In this document: positions 49,073 to 58,355 of the stretch, one piece after another | Numbering within the stretch: the first letter of the stretch is position 1 | Layout of the letters: each line of letters begins with the position of its first letter | Assembly (NCBI GenBank): GCA_030684575.1 | Contig: JAUXVD010000020.1 | Coordinates: forward strand, 62,001 to 126,000 | Source of the DNA: Nitrospirota bacterium | GTDB taxonomy: Bacteria; Nitrospirota; Nitrospiria; Nitrospirales; Nitrospiraceae | Length of the DNA: 64,000 bases | Reading direction: 5' to 3' | Notes under the pieces: generated by a model | The model's database searches: none | The model's input: the letters and a program-made list of their open reading frames with translations, nothing else | Told to the model about the DNA's origin: nothing | Translations under genes and position numbers: made by a program

Positions 49073-49743
49073 CAGTCGGCCTTCAGCATATATCCGCTTC
49101 CGCGAATCGTATAAATCAACTTCTTCGAGCGTCCCCGGTCGATCTTGTTCCGGAGATAATTCACGTACACATCGATGACATTGGTAAACGTGTCGAAGTC
49201 CTGATTCCACACATGTTCTGAAATCATGGGACGGGTCAAGACGCGCCCCGTATGACGCATCAGATATTCGAGCAGCGCATATTCCTTCGAAGTGAGGTCG
49301 ATCCGTTGGCCGCCCCTGGTCACCTCTCGCGTGGCCGGGTTCAAGACCAAATCGTCGATCTGGAGAACGCCGGAACCCTCGGTCGCGCCGCGGCGAAGCA
49401 GGGCGCGAATACGGGCGAGCAGTTCGTCGATGGCAAAGGGCTTGGTGAGGTAATCGTCTGCGCCGGCGTCAAGACCCTTGACTCGCTGGTCGACTTGGGA
49501 TTGGGCGGTCAGAATCAGAATAGGGGTTTGAATCTTGGCCTGACGGACTCCCTTCAGCACATCCAGTCCGGGCAATGACGGTAGCATCAAGTCGACGATC
49601 AGAAGGTCGTAGTTCGTCGCAAAGGCCATCTGAAGGCCCTTCGCCCCATCTTCACAGAGATCGACGGCGTAACTCTCTTCTTCAAGCGCGCGCTTGATGA
49701 AACAGCCGACTTTCGTTTCGTCTTCAATAACGAGTATGCGCAT
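49072..49743 (-). CDS. OmpR-family response regulator
   Basis: A 223-residue regulator with a receiver domain (acidic pair E7/D8, phospho-acceptor Asp51 in IVDLMLP, Lys103 region in YLTKPF) and a winged-helix output domain (LTSKEYALLEYLMRHTGRVLTR, VDVYVNYLRNKID). It is the first gene of the regulator-kinase-degP cluster. A TATAAT on the minus strand at 49764-49759 lies about 15 bases upstream of the ATG, with a weak -35. It probably controls degP or other envelope genes. Confidence 0.93.
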   Translation of the reverse strand: MRILVIEDETKVGCFIKRALEEESYAVDLCEDGAKGLQMAFATNYDLLIVDLMLPSLPGLDVLKGVRQAKIQTPILILTAQSQVDQRVKGLDAGADDYLTKPFAIDELLARIRALLRRGATEGSGVLQIDDLVLNPATREVTRGGQRIDLTSKEYALLEYLMRHTGRVLTRPMISEHVWNQDFDTFTNVIDVYVNYLRNKIDRGRSKKLIYTIRGSGYMLKAD

Positions 49744-49794
49744 AGTATTCGCCGCGTGATTATACCAGAGCTCCGTCGACTAATCGCCTGCCTC

Positions 49795-51450
49795 TTATGT
49801 CGGCGGAAAACGCGTGACGGTCACAGGTTCGTGGGTCAGCGCCGTTCCCTCGGGAGTCCGACGGATGAGGCTATGTTTCAACCAATGTTGATCATCGCGG
49901 ACGGGATAGTCCGACCGGTAATGGGCGCCACGGCTTTCCTGCCTCGCGAGCGCACTGGTGGCGATGGTCTCCGCGACGTCGAGCAGGCATTCGAGCTCCA
50001 ATGCCTGCACCAGGTCCGTATTAAACACCCGCCCTTTGTCTTGCACCGTCATGGAGGCGGCGCGCTGGGTCAATGTCGAAATGGCCGAGATGGCGGCAGA
50101 CATGGACTCCTGGGTCCTGACAAGACCCAGATTGAGGCTCATCGTCCGACCGAGTTCCTCGCGCAGCTGCCAGGCTCGGACCGATCCCTCCTGTGCCAGC
50201 ACACGCTGGACGCGAGCCTGCTCAGTCGTGAGCTGGTCGTTTCTGAGTGCCTGTGGCGCAACGGTGCGGACATACTCTCCGGCTCGAACTCCAGCGCGCC
50301 GACCGAACACGATCGTTTCAAGGAGTGAGTTGCCTCCGAGCCGATTGGCGCCATGAACACTGACACAAGCACATTCGCCGGCCGCATAGAGACCGGCGAT
50401 GCCCGTTTCGGTCCATTGGTTGGTGCGGACGCCACCCATCTGATAATGCGCACCGGGGCGAACAGGAATAGGGGTCTCGATCGGGTCGAGACCGGCGAAC
50501 TCCATGGCGAGTGCCCTGATCTGAGGAAGCCGTTCGAGAATACGCTGGCGGCCAAGATGCCGTAAATCCAATAACACGCAGCCATCGACCCCACGGCCTT
50601 CGAGGATTTCCTGCCCGATCGCTAACGAGACGGTGGAGCGAGTCGCCAATTCCATCTGCTGCGGAGCGTAGACTTTCATGAACCGTTCGCCCAGGGTATT
50701 CAGCAGGTAGCCCCCTTCCCCGCGAGCCCCCTCCGTAATGAGGATACCCGTACCCTTCAGGGTGGTGGGATGGAATTGGACAAATTCCATATCCGCCAAG
50801 GGGGCACCGGCACGGTACGCGAGCGCCATGCCGTCGCCGGTATTGATGACGGCGTTCGTGCTCGTCAGAAAGACCCGTCCGCTGCCTCCTGTGGCCAAGA
50901 TGACCGCTTTGGCCCTGATGACATGCAGCCCCCCATGGATCAGGTCCCAGGCCACGACACCCCGGCAGACACCGTCTTCCACGATCAAGGTCGTGACATA
51001 CCATTCTTCATACACCGCAATGCGCCGCTTGAGCAGCTGTTCGTACATCGCGTGCAGGATGGCATGCCCCGTACGATCGGCGGCGTAACAGGTCCGGGGA
51101 AAACCGGCTCCACCGAACGGCCGTTGGGCGATACGACCCTCTTCGTTTCGACTGAAAATAACCCCGAGGCGTTCTAATTCGAGAATATCCTCAGGCGCTT
51201 CGCGGCACATGGCCTCGATGGCATCCTGATCGCCGAGATAGAGTCCTCCCTTGGTCGTGTCATACGCATGGGCTTCCCAGGAATCGTCTTCTCCCAATGC
51301 CGCGTTGATGCCCCCCTGGGCGGCCACGGAATGGCTCCGAACCGGATGAACCTTCGACATCACGGCGACGTCGAGGTCTGGCGGTGCGGTCACCGCCGCC
51401 CTCATCCCTGCCAGACCGGCCCCGATGATCAGAATGTCGTGTAGTTTCAT
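49795..51450 (-). CDS. sdhA: Succinate dehydrogenase/fumarate reductase-type flavoprotein
   Basis: The 551-residue protein has the FAD-binding start ILIIGAGLAGMRAA and RSHSVAAQGGINAAL, where His40 is the residue that carries covalent FAD in Sdh/Frd enzymes. Substrate-site blocks are present: FVQFHPTTLKGTGILITEGARGEGG and PGAHYQMGGVRTN. These features fit SdhA better than L-aspartate oxidase, which lacks the covalent His. No sdhB or membrane anchor gene lies beside it. The ATG at 51450 is chosen; a GTG three codons earlier is possible. Confidence 0.85.
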   Translation of the reverse strand: MKLHDILIIGAGLAGMRAAVTAPPDLDVAVMSKVHPVRSHSVAAQGGINAALGEDDSWEAHAYDTTKGGLYLGDQDAIEAMCREAPEDILELERLGVIFSRNEEGRIAQRPFGGAGFPRTCYAADRTGHAILHAMYEQLLKRRIAVYEEWYVTTLIVEDGVCRGVVAWDLIHGGLHVIRAKAVILATGGSGRVFLTSTNAVINTGDGMALAYRAGAPLADMEFVQFHPTTLKGTGILITEGARGEGGYLLNTLGERFMKVYAPQQMELATRSTVSLAIGQEILEGRGVDGCVLLDLRHLGRQRILERLPQIRALAMEFAGLDPIETPIPVRPGAHYQMGGVRTNQWTETGIAGLYAAGECACVSVHGANRLGGNSLLETIVFGRRAGVRAGEYVRTVAPQALRNDQLTTEQARVQRVLAQEGSVRAWQLREELGRTMSLNLGLVRTQESMSAAISAISTLTQRAASMTVQDKGRVFNTDLVQALELECLLDVAETIATSALARQESRGAHYRSDYPVRDDQHWLKHSLIRRTPEGTALTHEPVTVTRFPPT

Positions 51451-51617
51451 AGCCCGCACTCATACGTGACTCTCAGCGTGAAGGCAAGCCTGGAGCCCTT
51501 GATCCGACCCTTGGAGAATAGGGAGCGCGCATGATACTCTGCTGGCCGCGAAGGGGGCCGGCCGTAGACCAGCGCGCTCCACAAACGCCACTTACTCCGA
51601 AGGACAAGACGAACGCC

Positions 51618-54506
51618 ATGGCCACACCGGACTTTCTGAGCCCCACCGACACCTTCATCCATCGCCATCTCGGTTCCACCGACATTGATGTTCGCCACAT
51701 GTTGGCAACACTCGGCCTGCAGTCGCTGGAGGAGCTGAGCGATGCCATTGTGCCGGCGGATATTCGCCTGCGGAATGAATTAAACCTGCCGCTGCACCGC
51801 GGCGAACAGGCCGTGTTGCAAGACATCCGCTCCATCGCGGCAAAAAACCAGCTTTACCGATCGTTGATCGGCATGGGTTATCACGACTGCCTCACACCCG
51901 GCGTCATCCAACGCAACATTTTCGAGAACCCGGCCTGGTATACCCAGTACACGCCCTACCAGGCGGAGATCGCCCAGGGCCGCTTAGAAGCCCTCGTGAA
52001 TTTTCAAACCGTGGTGGCGGACCTCACCGGCTTGCCCTTAGCCAATGCATCGCTCCTGGATGAAGCGACGGCTGCGGCAGAGGCCATGGCGATGTGTCTC
52101 GCCGTCTCCCGTTCGTCCGGCCTCGAACGGACAGCGTTCTTCGCCTCGCAAGATTGTCACCCTCAAACCATCGCAGTGATGCAGACGCGGGCAGAGCCCC
52201 TCGGCATGACGCTGCAGATAGGGCGAACGCAGACCATCGACTTCTCCAATCCCCAGCTGGCCGGCATTCTGCTCCAATACCCGGCCACCGACGGCTCTGT
52301 TAGAGACTACAGTGCCCTCGTGTCGCAGGCCCACGCGGCCGGAGTGCTGGTGGTGATGGCCACCGATCTGCTGGCCTTAACCCTGTTGAAAGCACCGGGA
52401 GAATTCGGAGCCGATATCGCCATAGGCTCCAGCCAGCGATTCGGGGTCCCGATCGGATTTGGCGGCCCCCATGCCGCGTTTCTTTCAACGGCTGAGTCAT
52501 TCAAGCGACAGATGCCTGGCCGCATCGTCGGGGTGTCCAAAGACGTCACAGGGAAACCGGCAGCCCGACTCTCGCTGCAGACCCGCGAACAACATATCCG
52601 GCGTGAAAAGGCGACGAGCAACATTTGTACGGCGCAGGTCCTCTTAGCCATCATGGCGAGTATGTATGCGGTCTACCATGGGCCCGAGGGCTTGCGGAGG
52701 ATTGCCGAGCGCGTGCATGGCTTGGCCGTACTCTTGTCAGCGGGTCTGCGTCAGCTCGGATTCGATGTCGGAGCGGAAGAGTATTTCGATACGATTCTGG
52801 TTCGACTGACGAAAGTGCAGTCTGAGCCTATTTTGTTCAGAGCCAACGAAGCCGGCATCAATCTTCGCAGACATGAGGACCACTCGATCGGGATTGCCCT
52901 GGATGAACTGAGCTCGGAGGACGAAATCAGGCGCCTGATGGAAATCTTCGTCGGCCATGATCGCCTGCCGTTTCAGGTCAGAGACTTGTGCCAGAACATC
53001 ACCACCGATTTCCCGGCGCATCTTGCCCGTACCAGCCGGTACCTGACCCATGAGGTCTTCAATCGCTATCATACTGAGCATGAGATGCTGCGATATATCC
53101 ATCGCCTCGCCGCGAAAGATTTGTCGCTCGTTCATTCGATGATCCCGTTGGGCTCCTGCACCATGAAACTCAACGCGACGTCCGAAATGTTACCGGTGAC
53201 CTGGCCGGAGTTTTCGCAGCTTCATCCCTTTGCCCCGGCTGACCAGACGAAGGGGTACCAGGAACTGTTCGGTCAATTAGAAGCCTGGTTGGCGGAGATC
53301 ACAGGGTTTTCCTCCGTCTCCTTGCAGCCGAACGCGGGCTCACAGGGCGAGTATGCAGGACTGATGGTGATCCGGGCCTATCACCGGAGCCAGGGTGAAA
53401 CGCATCGAGACGTCTGTTTGATTCCCGTATCCGCGCATGGCACGAATCCGGCCAGTGCGGCCATGGTTGGCATGACGGTGGTCGTCGTCGCCTGCGATCG
53501 TCAAGGCAATGTGGACTTAGCCGATCTTGAAGCGAAGGCGTCCCAGTATCGCGATCGACTCTCGGCCCTCATGTTGACCTATCCCTCGACCCATGGCGTC
53601 TTTGAAGCGGGCGTGCGCCGCATCTGCCAGATCGTGCATACCCATGGCGGGCAAGTGTATATGGATGGCGCCAACATGAATGCCCAGGTGGGACTCTGCC
53701 GCCCAGGCGACATCGGCGCGGATGTATGCCATCTCAATCTGCATAAGACGTTCTGTATCCCCCATGGAGGGGGCGGTCCCGGAATGGGGCCGATCGGTGT
53801 GGCTCGCCATCTGGCGCCATTTCTTCCCGGCCATCCGGTCACGAAGTTAGGCGGCCAGGAATCCATCGGACCGGTGTCGGCGGCGCCCTATGGCAGCCCC
53901 AGCATCGTCACGATTTCCTGGGTCTACATCGCCCTGATGGGACGTGACGGATTGACCAAGGCGACGCAGGTGGCCATCTTGAACGCGAACTACATGGCCA
54001 AGCGGCTGGAGAAATACTATCCGATCTTGTACAGGGGAACGTCCGGGTTCGTCGCGCACGAATTCATTCTCGACCTTCGTCAGTTCAAGGAGACTGCGGG
54101 AGTCGAAGCGATGGATGTGGCGAAGCGATTGATGGATTACGGGTTCCATGCTCCCACCGTCTCGTTCCCGGTTGCCGGAACACTCATGGTCGAACCAACT
54201 GAAAGCGAGTCCAGAGCCGAATTGGACCGATTCTGCGAGGCGATGATCTTGATTCATGCCGAGATCCAGGAGATCGTCGAAGGCCGCCAGCCTCGCACGA
54301 ACAATCTGCTGAAGAACGCCCCGCATACGGCACAGATCGTGACGGGCAATGAATGGACCAGACCCTATAGCCGTGAACAGGCCGCGTTCCCCGCTTCCTG
54401 GGTCCGCGACCATAAGTTCTGGCCTAGCGTCAGCCGGATCGACGAAGCCTATGGGGACCGCCATCTGATCTGCACCTGTCCACCGATAGAGGCCTATTCC
54501 AGCTAG
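51618..54506 (+). CDS. gcvP: Glycine dehydrogenase (decarboxylating), P-protein
   Basis: The 962-residue fused-type P-protein of the glycine cleavage system is PLP-dependent. It starts [14 protein letters not shown], the usual N-terminus. The PLP lysine is Lys710 in [17 protein letters not shown]. Both halves of the long type are present (GQAARLS-like [23 protein letters not shown] in the first, [14 protein letters not shown] in the second). The ATG at 51618 is chosen by homology. gcvT is about 4 kb away on the other strand, and gcvH is not in the window. Confidence 0.96.
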   Translation: MATPDFLSPTDTFIHRHLGSTDIDVRHMLATLGLQSLEELSDAIVPADIRLRNELNLPLHRGEQAVLQDIRSIAAKNQLYRSLIGMGYHDCLTPGVIQRNIFENPAWYTQYTPYQAEIAQGRLEALVNFQTVVADLTGLPLANASLLDEATAAAEAMAMCLAVSRSSGLERTAFFASQDCHPQTIAVMQTRAEPLGMTLQIGRTQTIDFSNPQLAGILLQYPATDGSVRDYSALVSQAHAAGVLVVMATDLLALTLLKAPGEFGADIAIGSSQRFGVPIGFGGPHAAFLSTAESFKRQMPGRIVGVSKDVTGKPAARLSLQTREQHIRREKATSNICTAQVLLAIMASMYAVYHGPEGLRRIAERVHGLAVLLSAGLRQLGFDVGAEEYFDTILVRLTKVQSEPILFRANEAGINLRRHEDHSIGIALDELSSEDEIRRLMEIFVGHDRLPFQVRDLCQNITTDFPAHLARTSRYLTHEVFNRYHTEHEMLRYIHRLAAKDLSLVHSMIPLGSCTMKLNATSEMLPVTWPEFSQLHPFAPADQTKGYQELFGQLEAWLAEITGFSSVSLQPNAGSQGEYAGLMVIRAYHRSQGETHRDVCLIPVSAHGTNPASAAMVGMTVVVVACDRQGNVDLADLEAKASQYRDRLSALMLTYPSTHGVFEAGVRRICQIVHTHGGQVYMDGANMNAQVGLCRPGDIGADVCHLNLHKTFCIPHGGGGPGMGPIGVARHLAPFLPGHPVTKLGGQESIGPVSAAPYGSPSIVTISWVYIALMGRDGLTKATQVAILNANYMAKRLEKYYPILYRGTSGFVAHEFILDLRQFKETAGVEAMDVAKRLMDYGFHAPTVSFPVAGTLMVEPTESESRAELDRFCEAMILIHAEIQEIVEGRQPRTNNLLKNAPHTAQIVTGNEWTRPYSREQAAFPASWVRDHKFWPSVSRIDEAYGDRHLICTCPPIEAYSS

Positions 54507-54588
54507 CCGGCCGTCCAGACAGTCCGCCAGCGGCGTTCTCGCCTCTCCGCTTGCTGCGGCCTTGCTGGACGGCCTCTCTGAACAGCCC
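54507..54588 (-). repeat. Intergenic palindromic repeat, family 1, copy C (short)
   Basis: About 82 bp in the same orientation as copy B, lacking the central palindrome block. GCTGCGGCCTTGCTGGACGG and GTCCGCCAGCGGCGTTCTCG match the other copies, and CTGAACAGCC is the terminal repeat. It directly follows the gcvP stop, and could be a deletion derivative. Confidence 0.7.
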
Positions 54589-54717
54589 GCAGTCTTCGCC
54601 AGGTTCCGTTCATGGAACGCCCCACCAACACAATTCCCCCTCCTTTGGGGCATTGTGATACGACTAGCCAGTCAGCGATAAAGGAGCCTGTCCAATTCAC
54701 AGGGTGAGGCCTATTCC

Positions 54718-54942
54718 ATGTCGAAAATCTTGAATCTCAGCGCACACACGACCGACGAAGATCTCAAACACCTGACCACCTTGCTGCTCTATCACCTCGT
54801 TGAACAAAACGGCGGCCAAGTACAGTTCAAACTGGAAGATGCCCATCGCGTTCGCGAGAACCTCGCAACCAAGATGGTGCAAATGCAGGTGGGTGATGAA
54901 GTGCGGTTAAAAATCATCAATCGACTTCCTGAGTTATCGTAG
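54718..54942 (+). CDS. Small conserved-type protein of unknown function
   Basis: A 74-residue soluble protein: NLSAHTTDEDLKHLTTLLLYHLVEQNGGQVQFKLEDAHRV, then ENLATKMVQMQVGDEVRLKII (described in two parts). It looks like two helices and a small beta hairpin. GGTGAGG lies upstream of the ATG. I do not recognise a family. It stands alone between gcvP and arfB. Confidence 0.65.
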   Translation: MSKILNLSAHTTDEDLKHLTTLLLYHLVEQNGGQVQFKLEDAHRVRENLATKMVQMQVGDEVRLKIINRLPELS

Positions 54943-55140
54943 TTCTGCATCAACTAATCCATATCTTAGCTCGCCGCAGTTAGACTGACCGCAACATCTT
55001 CCTGCAAACGATCTTGATAGATTTTTATTTACCGTACGCCCGTGGCAATCCTCATCAAGATACGGTTTGTTTCACCTCTCCAATTGAGATAACCTCGCTG
55101 CATCAGCGTTCGTCAGGCACGATTGATGGTTAGCCCAACC

Positions 55141-55551
55141 ATGCTGCAGATCTCATCACACGTCACCATCCCCGACTCTGAAATCGACATCCATGCGATG
55201 CGGGCGCAGGGTGCCGGTGGACAGAACGTCAATAAGGTTTCGTCCGCGATTCATTTACAGTTCGATGTTGCGGCCTCCTCGTTGCCGCCCTTCTACAAAG
55301 AAGAGCTGCTGAAGCTCAGAGACAATCGAATTTCAGCTGATGGAGTGATTACTATTAAGGCTCAGCAGCACCGGAGTCAGGAGCAGAATCGAGAGGATGC
55401 GCTCACGCGATTACTCGAACTTATTCAGAGCGTGGCGATCCCGCGCAAGAAACGCAGAGCGACGAAACCGACGAAGGGATCGAAGCAGCGGCGATTGGAG
55501 AGCAAGACGAAACGAGGGAAGTTAAAAACACTCAGGCGGACAATCGAGTAG
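55141..55551 (+). CDS. arfB: Alternative ribosome-rescue peptidyl-tRNA hydrolase
   Basis: The 136-residue protein has a single RF-1-type catalytic domain with the GGQ motif (RAQGAGGQNVNK) and no codon-recognition domain. A basic C-terminal tail (KKRRATKPTKGSKQRRLESKTKRGKLK) enters the mRNA channel of stalled ribosomes. ArfB (YaeJ) releases nascent chains on non-stop complexes. The ATG at 55141 is chosen because MLQISSHVTIPDSEI aligns with the usual family N-terminus; 55126 is an in-frame alternative. Confidence 0.92.
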   Translation: MLQISSHVTIPDSEIDIHAMRAQGAGGQNVNKVSSAIHLQFDVAASSLPPFYKEELLKLRDNRISADGVITIKAQQHRSQEQNREDALTRLLELIQSVAIPRKKRRATKPTKGSKQRRLESKTKRGKLKTLRRTIE

Positions 55552-55613
55552 TACCTAGAAGCAATGACACGTGCATTCCGACAAGCGAGATACGAATGCC
55601 ACTTCACGCCAAC

Positions 55614-55733
55614 GGCTGTTCAAAAAGGCTGTCCAGCAAGGCCGCAGCGAGTGAAGGCCCGAGGCGTACCCTCTGTGGTACGTTGAGGGTCTGAGCGATG
55701 CGAGAACGAAGCTGGCGGGCTTTTTCAACAGCC
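55614..55733 (+). repeat. Intergenic palindromic repeat, family 1, copy D
   Basis: A 120-bp copy with ends GGCTGTTCAAAAA and TTTTTCAACAGCC, which are near-perfect inverted repeats, and the central GTACCCTCTGTGGTAC. Orientation matches copy A. It ends two bases before the fabI stop codon on the opposite strand. Confidence 0.85.
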
Positions 55734-55734
55734 G

Positions 55735-56514
55735 TCAGTCCGGCGACGCAAGTGACCCCAGGATATGATACCCGCCATCGACGTAGATCACTTCTCCAGT
55801 AATCCCACGCCCTAGTGGACTGACCAAGAACAATGCTGTATCACCCACTTCGCCTTGCTCGGTTGCGCGGCGTAGCGGGGCAAATTCTCTGTGGTGGTCG
55901 ACCATCTTGCTGATGCCAGAGACTCCGCGAGCGGCAAGGGTCTTGATCGGACCGGCAGAGATGGCATTCACCCGAATGTTCTTCGGACCGAGGTCGTGAG
56001 CCAGATAACGGACGGTCGCTTCGAGCGCGGCCTTGGCAACACCCATCACATTGTAATGTGGCACGACCCGTTCCGCGCCAAGGTAGGTCAGCGTGACGAC
56101 GGACCCACCGTCGGTCATGAGGGGCAGCGCCGCCTTGGTGACGGCAACGAGTGAATAGGCACTCACGTCGAGGGCCGTCGCGAATCCCTGCCTCGTGGTA
56201 TTCACGAACTGACCGGTCAGTTCTTCCCGCGGGGCAAAAGCGACTGAATGGACGAGAAAATCGATCTTCGGAGTTTCCTTCCCGACATTCTGCATCAAGG
56301 CGGCAATTTGCGCGTCGTCTCCCACGTCGCAAGGAAAGGCTTTCGCCCCTGGCATCGTGGCGACCAGTTCTTCGACGTTCTCTCGTAGCCGCTCGCCCTG
56401 ATAATTAAAGAACAACTTGGCGCCCTGGCTGGCCGCCGATTGGGCGATAGCCCAGGCGATGCTGTGCTTGTTGGCAACCCCGATGATCAGTCCTGTTTTG
56501 CCGTCTAATAACAT
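55735..56514 (-). CDS. fabI: Enoyl-ACP reductase (NADH)
   Basis: The 259-residue short-chain dehydrogenase completes fatty-acid elongation. NAD-binding is at GLIIGVANKHSIAWAIAQS, typical of FabI. The active site is Tyr144 (TLTYLGAE), Tyr154 and Lys161 (YNVMGVAK). VNAISAGPIKTLAARG and GEVIYVDGGYHILG are also diagnostic. Length is standard. A family 1 repeat lies at its 3' end. Confidence 0.97.
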   Translation of the reverse strand: MLLDGKTGLIIGVANKHSIAWAIAQSAASQGAKLFFNYQGERLRENVEELVATMPGAKAFPCDVGDDAQIAALMQNVGKETPKIDFLVHSVAFAPREELTGQFVNTTRQGFATALDVSAYSLVAVTKAALPLMTDGGSVVTLTYLGAERVVPHYNVMGVAKAALEATVRYLAHDLGPKNIRVNAISAGPIKTLAARGVSGISKMVDHHREFAPLRRATEQGEVGDTALFLVSPLGRGITGEVIYVDGGYHILGSLASPD

Positions 56515-56588
56515 CTGGCACTCCTACAAGAATGGTGAGAGTCGAGCTACCTCTTCGCTCCGAAAAGTGAAGATAGCACGATTTACGG

Positions 56589-57173
56589 TCAGAGTGAATC
56601 AGCTTCCTCACGGAGGGCTTGGAATGCGCCAAGCATGACGCTGTATGAATAATGCGCGTTTCGCCCGCTGGGATTGGGAAGGACGAACAACGGGACATCG
56701 GCCAATGGCACAGTCTGAAGTCCCAGGTTCACTCGTTGCCCCCTGGTAACAGGAAAAAGCGTCCTGTAAATGGTCACCCCGAGCAAGGCGACGATCTGTG
56801 GACGATAGCGTTGTACGGTGGCAACGAGTCTCTTTCGTCCAACGGCATATTCACCAGGCTTGAGTTCATCGATTCCTGCGCTGGGCCGTTGGATGATGTT
56901 CGTCAAACCAAGGCCCATCTCTGGTAGACGCCAATCGTCCTGGTAGGTCAGTGGCTCAGAAACGAGCTTCGATTCGTATAAAAGTTTCCAGAACCGATTG
57001 GAGTGACCGGCAAAATGGTGGCCCATGGCTGCAGAACGGAGGCCTGGGTTGATGCCGACGAAGAGGATCCTGACTCCAGGCTGAATGTGGTCTGCGAGCC
57101 CTTTATGAGGGTGAGTCTTGGATTGTTGACGTACTGCTATGCGGATCATCGTTTCGGTCAAATCGCTGGTCAA
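56589..57173 (-). CDS. mug: G/U mismatch-specific DNA glycosylase
   Basis: The 194-residue protein is of the Mug/TDG branch of uracil-DNA glycosylases. The active-site motif is FVGINPGLRS (38-47), followed by GHHFAGHSNRFWKLL. The second motif is LPNPSGRNAHYSY. The Asn in GINPG is the catalytic residue of TDG/Mug proteins. The start may be 57173 or the Met nine codons in. It removes uracil and related damage opposite G. Confidence 0.9.
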   Translation of the reverse strand: MTSDLTETMIRIAVRQQSKTHPHKGLADHIQPGVRILFVGINPGLRSAAMGHHFAGHSNRFWKLLYESKLVSEPLTYQDDWRLPEMGLGLTNIIQRPSAGIDELKPGEYAVGRKRLVATVQRYRPQIVALLGVTIYRTLFPVTRGQRVNLGLQTVPLADVPLFVLPNPSGRNAHYSYSVMLGAFQALREEADSL

Positions 57174-57416
57174 TTCCGTCTCAGGTTCGACCAGGATGTG
57201 CGTTCCTTGGTTTGAGGCGGTTTAGCCGTCGACCAGCCATTCTGCCACAGAAAAGCGAAGGTGTGGCCCTTCGGCTCTAGCCAGGTAATTACTCATAACA
57301 CATTGATAAGACAAGCAAGGCATCGCTTTTTAAGTTCCGGCACTAAGCTTGCTGAACAGTCCTAGCGTGTGCCGATCATGGCACGATATTCAATCACTAA
57401 CAGGGGGTCACATACT

Positions 57417-57644
57417 ATGAAGAGCATGTTGATGGCAATCATGGCAGTGGCAGTGGCAGTGTCGTTCAGCGCACCTTCCTTCGCCGGCGAAGAGAAGAAG
57501 GACAAGAAGGATGAGAAGAAGGGCGGCCACGTCCTCGTGTACGGCGATGAGAAGAAGGATAAGAAGGACGAGAAGAAGGGTGGCCACGCCGATACGTTCA
57601 ACGACAAGAAGGATGAGAAGAAGAAAGACGAGAAGGCTAAGTAG
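57417..57644 (+). CDS. Small secreted Lys/Asp/Glu-rich repeat peptide
   Basis: A 75-residue protein with a signal peptide (MKSMLMAIMAVAVAVSFSAPSFA). The mature part is a KEKE-like run: EEKKDKKDEKKGGH, a short spacer VLVYGD, EKKDKKDEKKGGH again, then ADTFNDKKDEKKKDEK. The repeat is also evident in the DNA as a near-identical 39-bp unit. AGGGGG lies upstream. It is almost entirely charged and probably unfolded; one His ends each unit, which might bind metal. Function unknown. Confidence 0.65.
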   Translation: MKSMLMAIMAVAVAVSFSAPSFAGEEKKDKKDEKKGGHVLVYGDEKKDKKDEKKGGHADTFNDKKDEKKKDEKAK

Positions 57645-57674
57645 TCCCTTTTCTCTGACGAGGCTAGTTCGCTT

Positions 57675-57707
57675 GAAGGGTCTCCTGCCTAAAGCGGGAG
57701 ACCCTTC
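57675..57707. terminator. Bidirectional intrinsic terminator
   Basis: An 11-bp perfect stem (GAAGGGTCTCC / GGAGACCCTTC), extended by further GC pairs inside, between the convergent secreted-peptide and Nudix genes. Plus-strand sequence after it is pyrimidine-rich (TCCTCTTCCCT). Confidence 0.8.
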
Positions 57708-57719
57708 GAGTCCTCTTCC

Positions 57720-58238
57720 CTACCTGCTTCTTTCCCGAAGATAGACGGCCTGCAATCCCACGATCGATTTTGCATCTCTGATCGCACCAGTCTCAATCAT
57801 GCTGATGGCTTCCAGTAATGGCAGTTCGATCACTTCGAGCACTTCATCCTGATCGAGCTGTTGCTTTCCCGCCGTCAACCCGGTTCCCTTGTAGACATGG
57901 ATCACCTCGTCGGTGAACCCCGGCGCGGTCAAGATACTGGACAGCAGTTCAAGCTTGCCCGCCCGATAGCCTATTTCTTCTTCCAGCTCTCGTGCCGCGC
58001 AGGCCATCGGGTCTTCTCCAGGATGGAGTTTTCCCGCAGGGATTTCGTAGATGAACCCTCCGGCTGCCTGGCGGAACTGCCGAATCAAGACAACCGTGCC
58101 ATCGTCTTTCAGCGGCACCACCGCGGCTGCGCCAGGATGGCGGACCACTTCTAAGTCGACCGTGAGGCCGTTCGGCAACGTGACGGTGTCGACGTTCACG
58201 TTTATGATGATGCCCGTATACATGCGTTTGCTCTGCAT
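57720..58238 (-). CDS. Nudix hydrolase (ADP-ribose pyrophosphatase type)
   Basis: A 172-residue Nudix protein. The Nudix box GKLHPGEDPMACAARELEEEIGY is complete (G-x5-E-x7-REVxEExG-type spacing). VLIRQFRQAAGGFIYEIPAGKL before it is characteristic of the ADP-ribose pyrophosphatase (NudF) subgroup. TAPGFTDEVIHVY lies in the domain-swapped part. The start at 58238 has AGGA six bases upstream. It would clear ADP-ribose and related nucleotides. Confidence 0.9.
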   Translation of the reverse strand: MQSKRMYTGIIINVNVDTVTLPNGLTVDLEVVRHPGAAAVVPLKDDGTVVLIRQFRQAAGGFIYEIPAGKLHPGEDPMACAARELEEEIGYRAGKLELLSSILTAPGFTDEVIHVYKGTGLTAGKQQLDQDEVLEVIELPLLEAISMIETGAIRDAKSIVGLQAVYLRERSR

Positions 58239-58249
58239 AAACATTCCTA

Positions 58250-58341
58250 GAGGCTTGAGGCCAGAGGCCAGGGGCGAAGAATTGGATGCACGTACATGCT
58301 CGATATCATCTCAGTTCCTTTAGCCCCTCGCCCATTGCCTC
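58250..58341. repeat. GAGGC/GGGGC inverted repeat, family 2, copy 3
   Basis: The left arm GAGGCCAGAGGCCAGGGGCG (58257 on) pairs imperfectly with the right arm TAGCCCCTCGCCCATTGCCTC region (58321-58341). It fills the gap between gcvT and the Nudix gene. It is related to the copies at 26048 and 37962. Confidence 0.5.
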
Positions 58342-58355
58342 ATGCCCGCGCAAGG

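Noticed and set aside
51460-51617. Glycine riboswitch before gcvP
   Set aside because: The 158-base region shows no tandem aptamer-like conserved bases; gcvT also has no suitable leader because it follows the FKBP gene by 8 bases.
57340-57370. Possible fragment of the family 1 repeat (GCTGAACAGTCCTAGCG)
   Set aside because: Only a short end-like match without the core; too weak to call.
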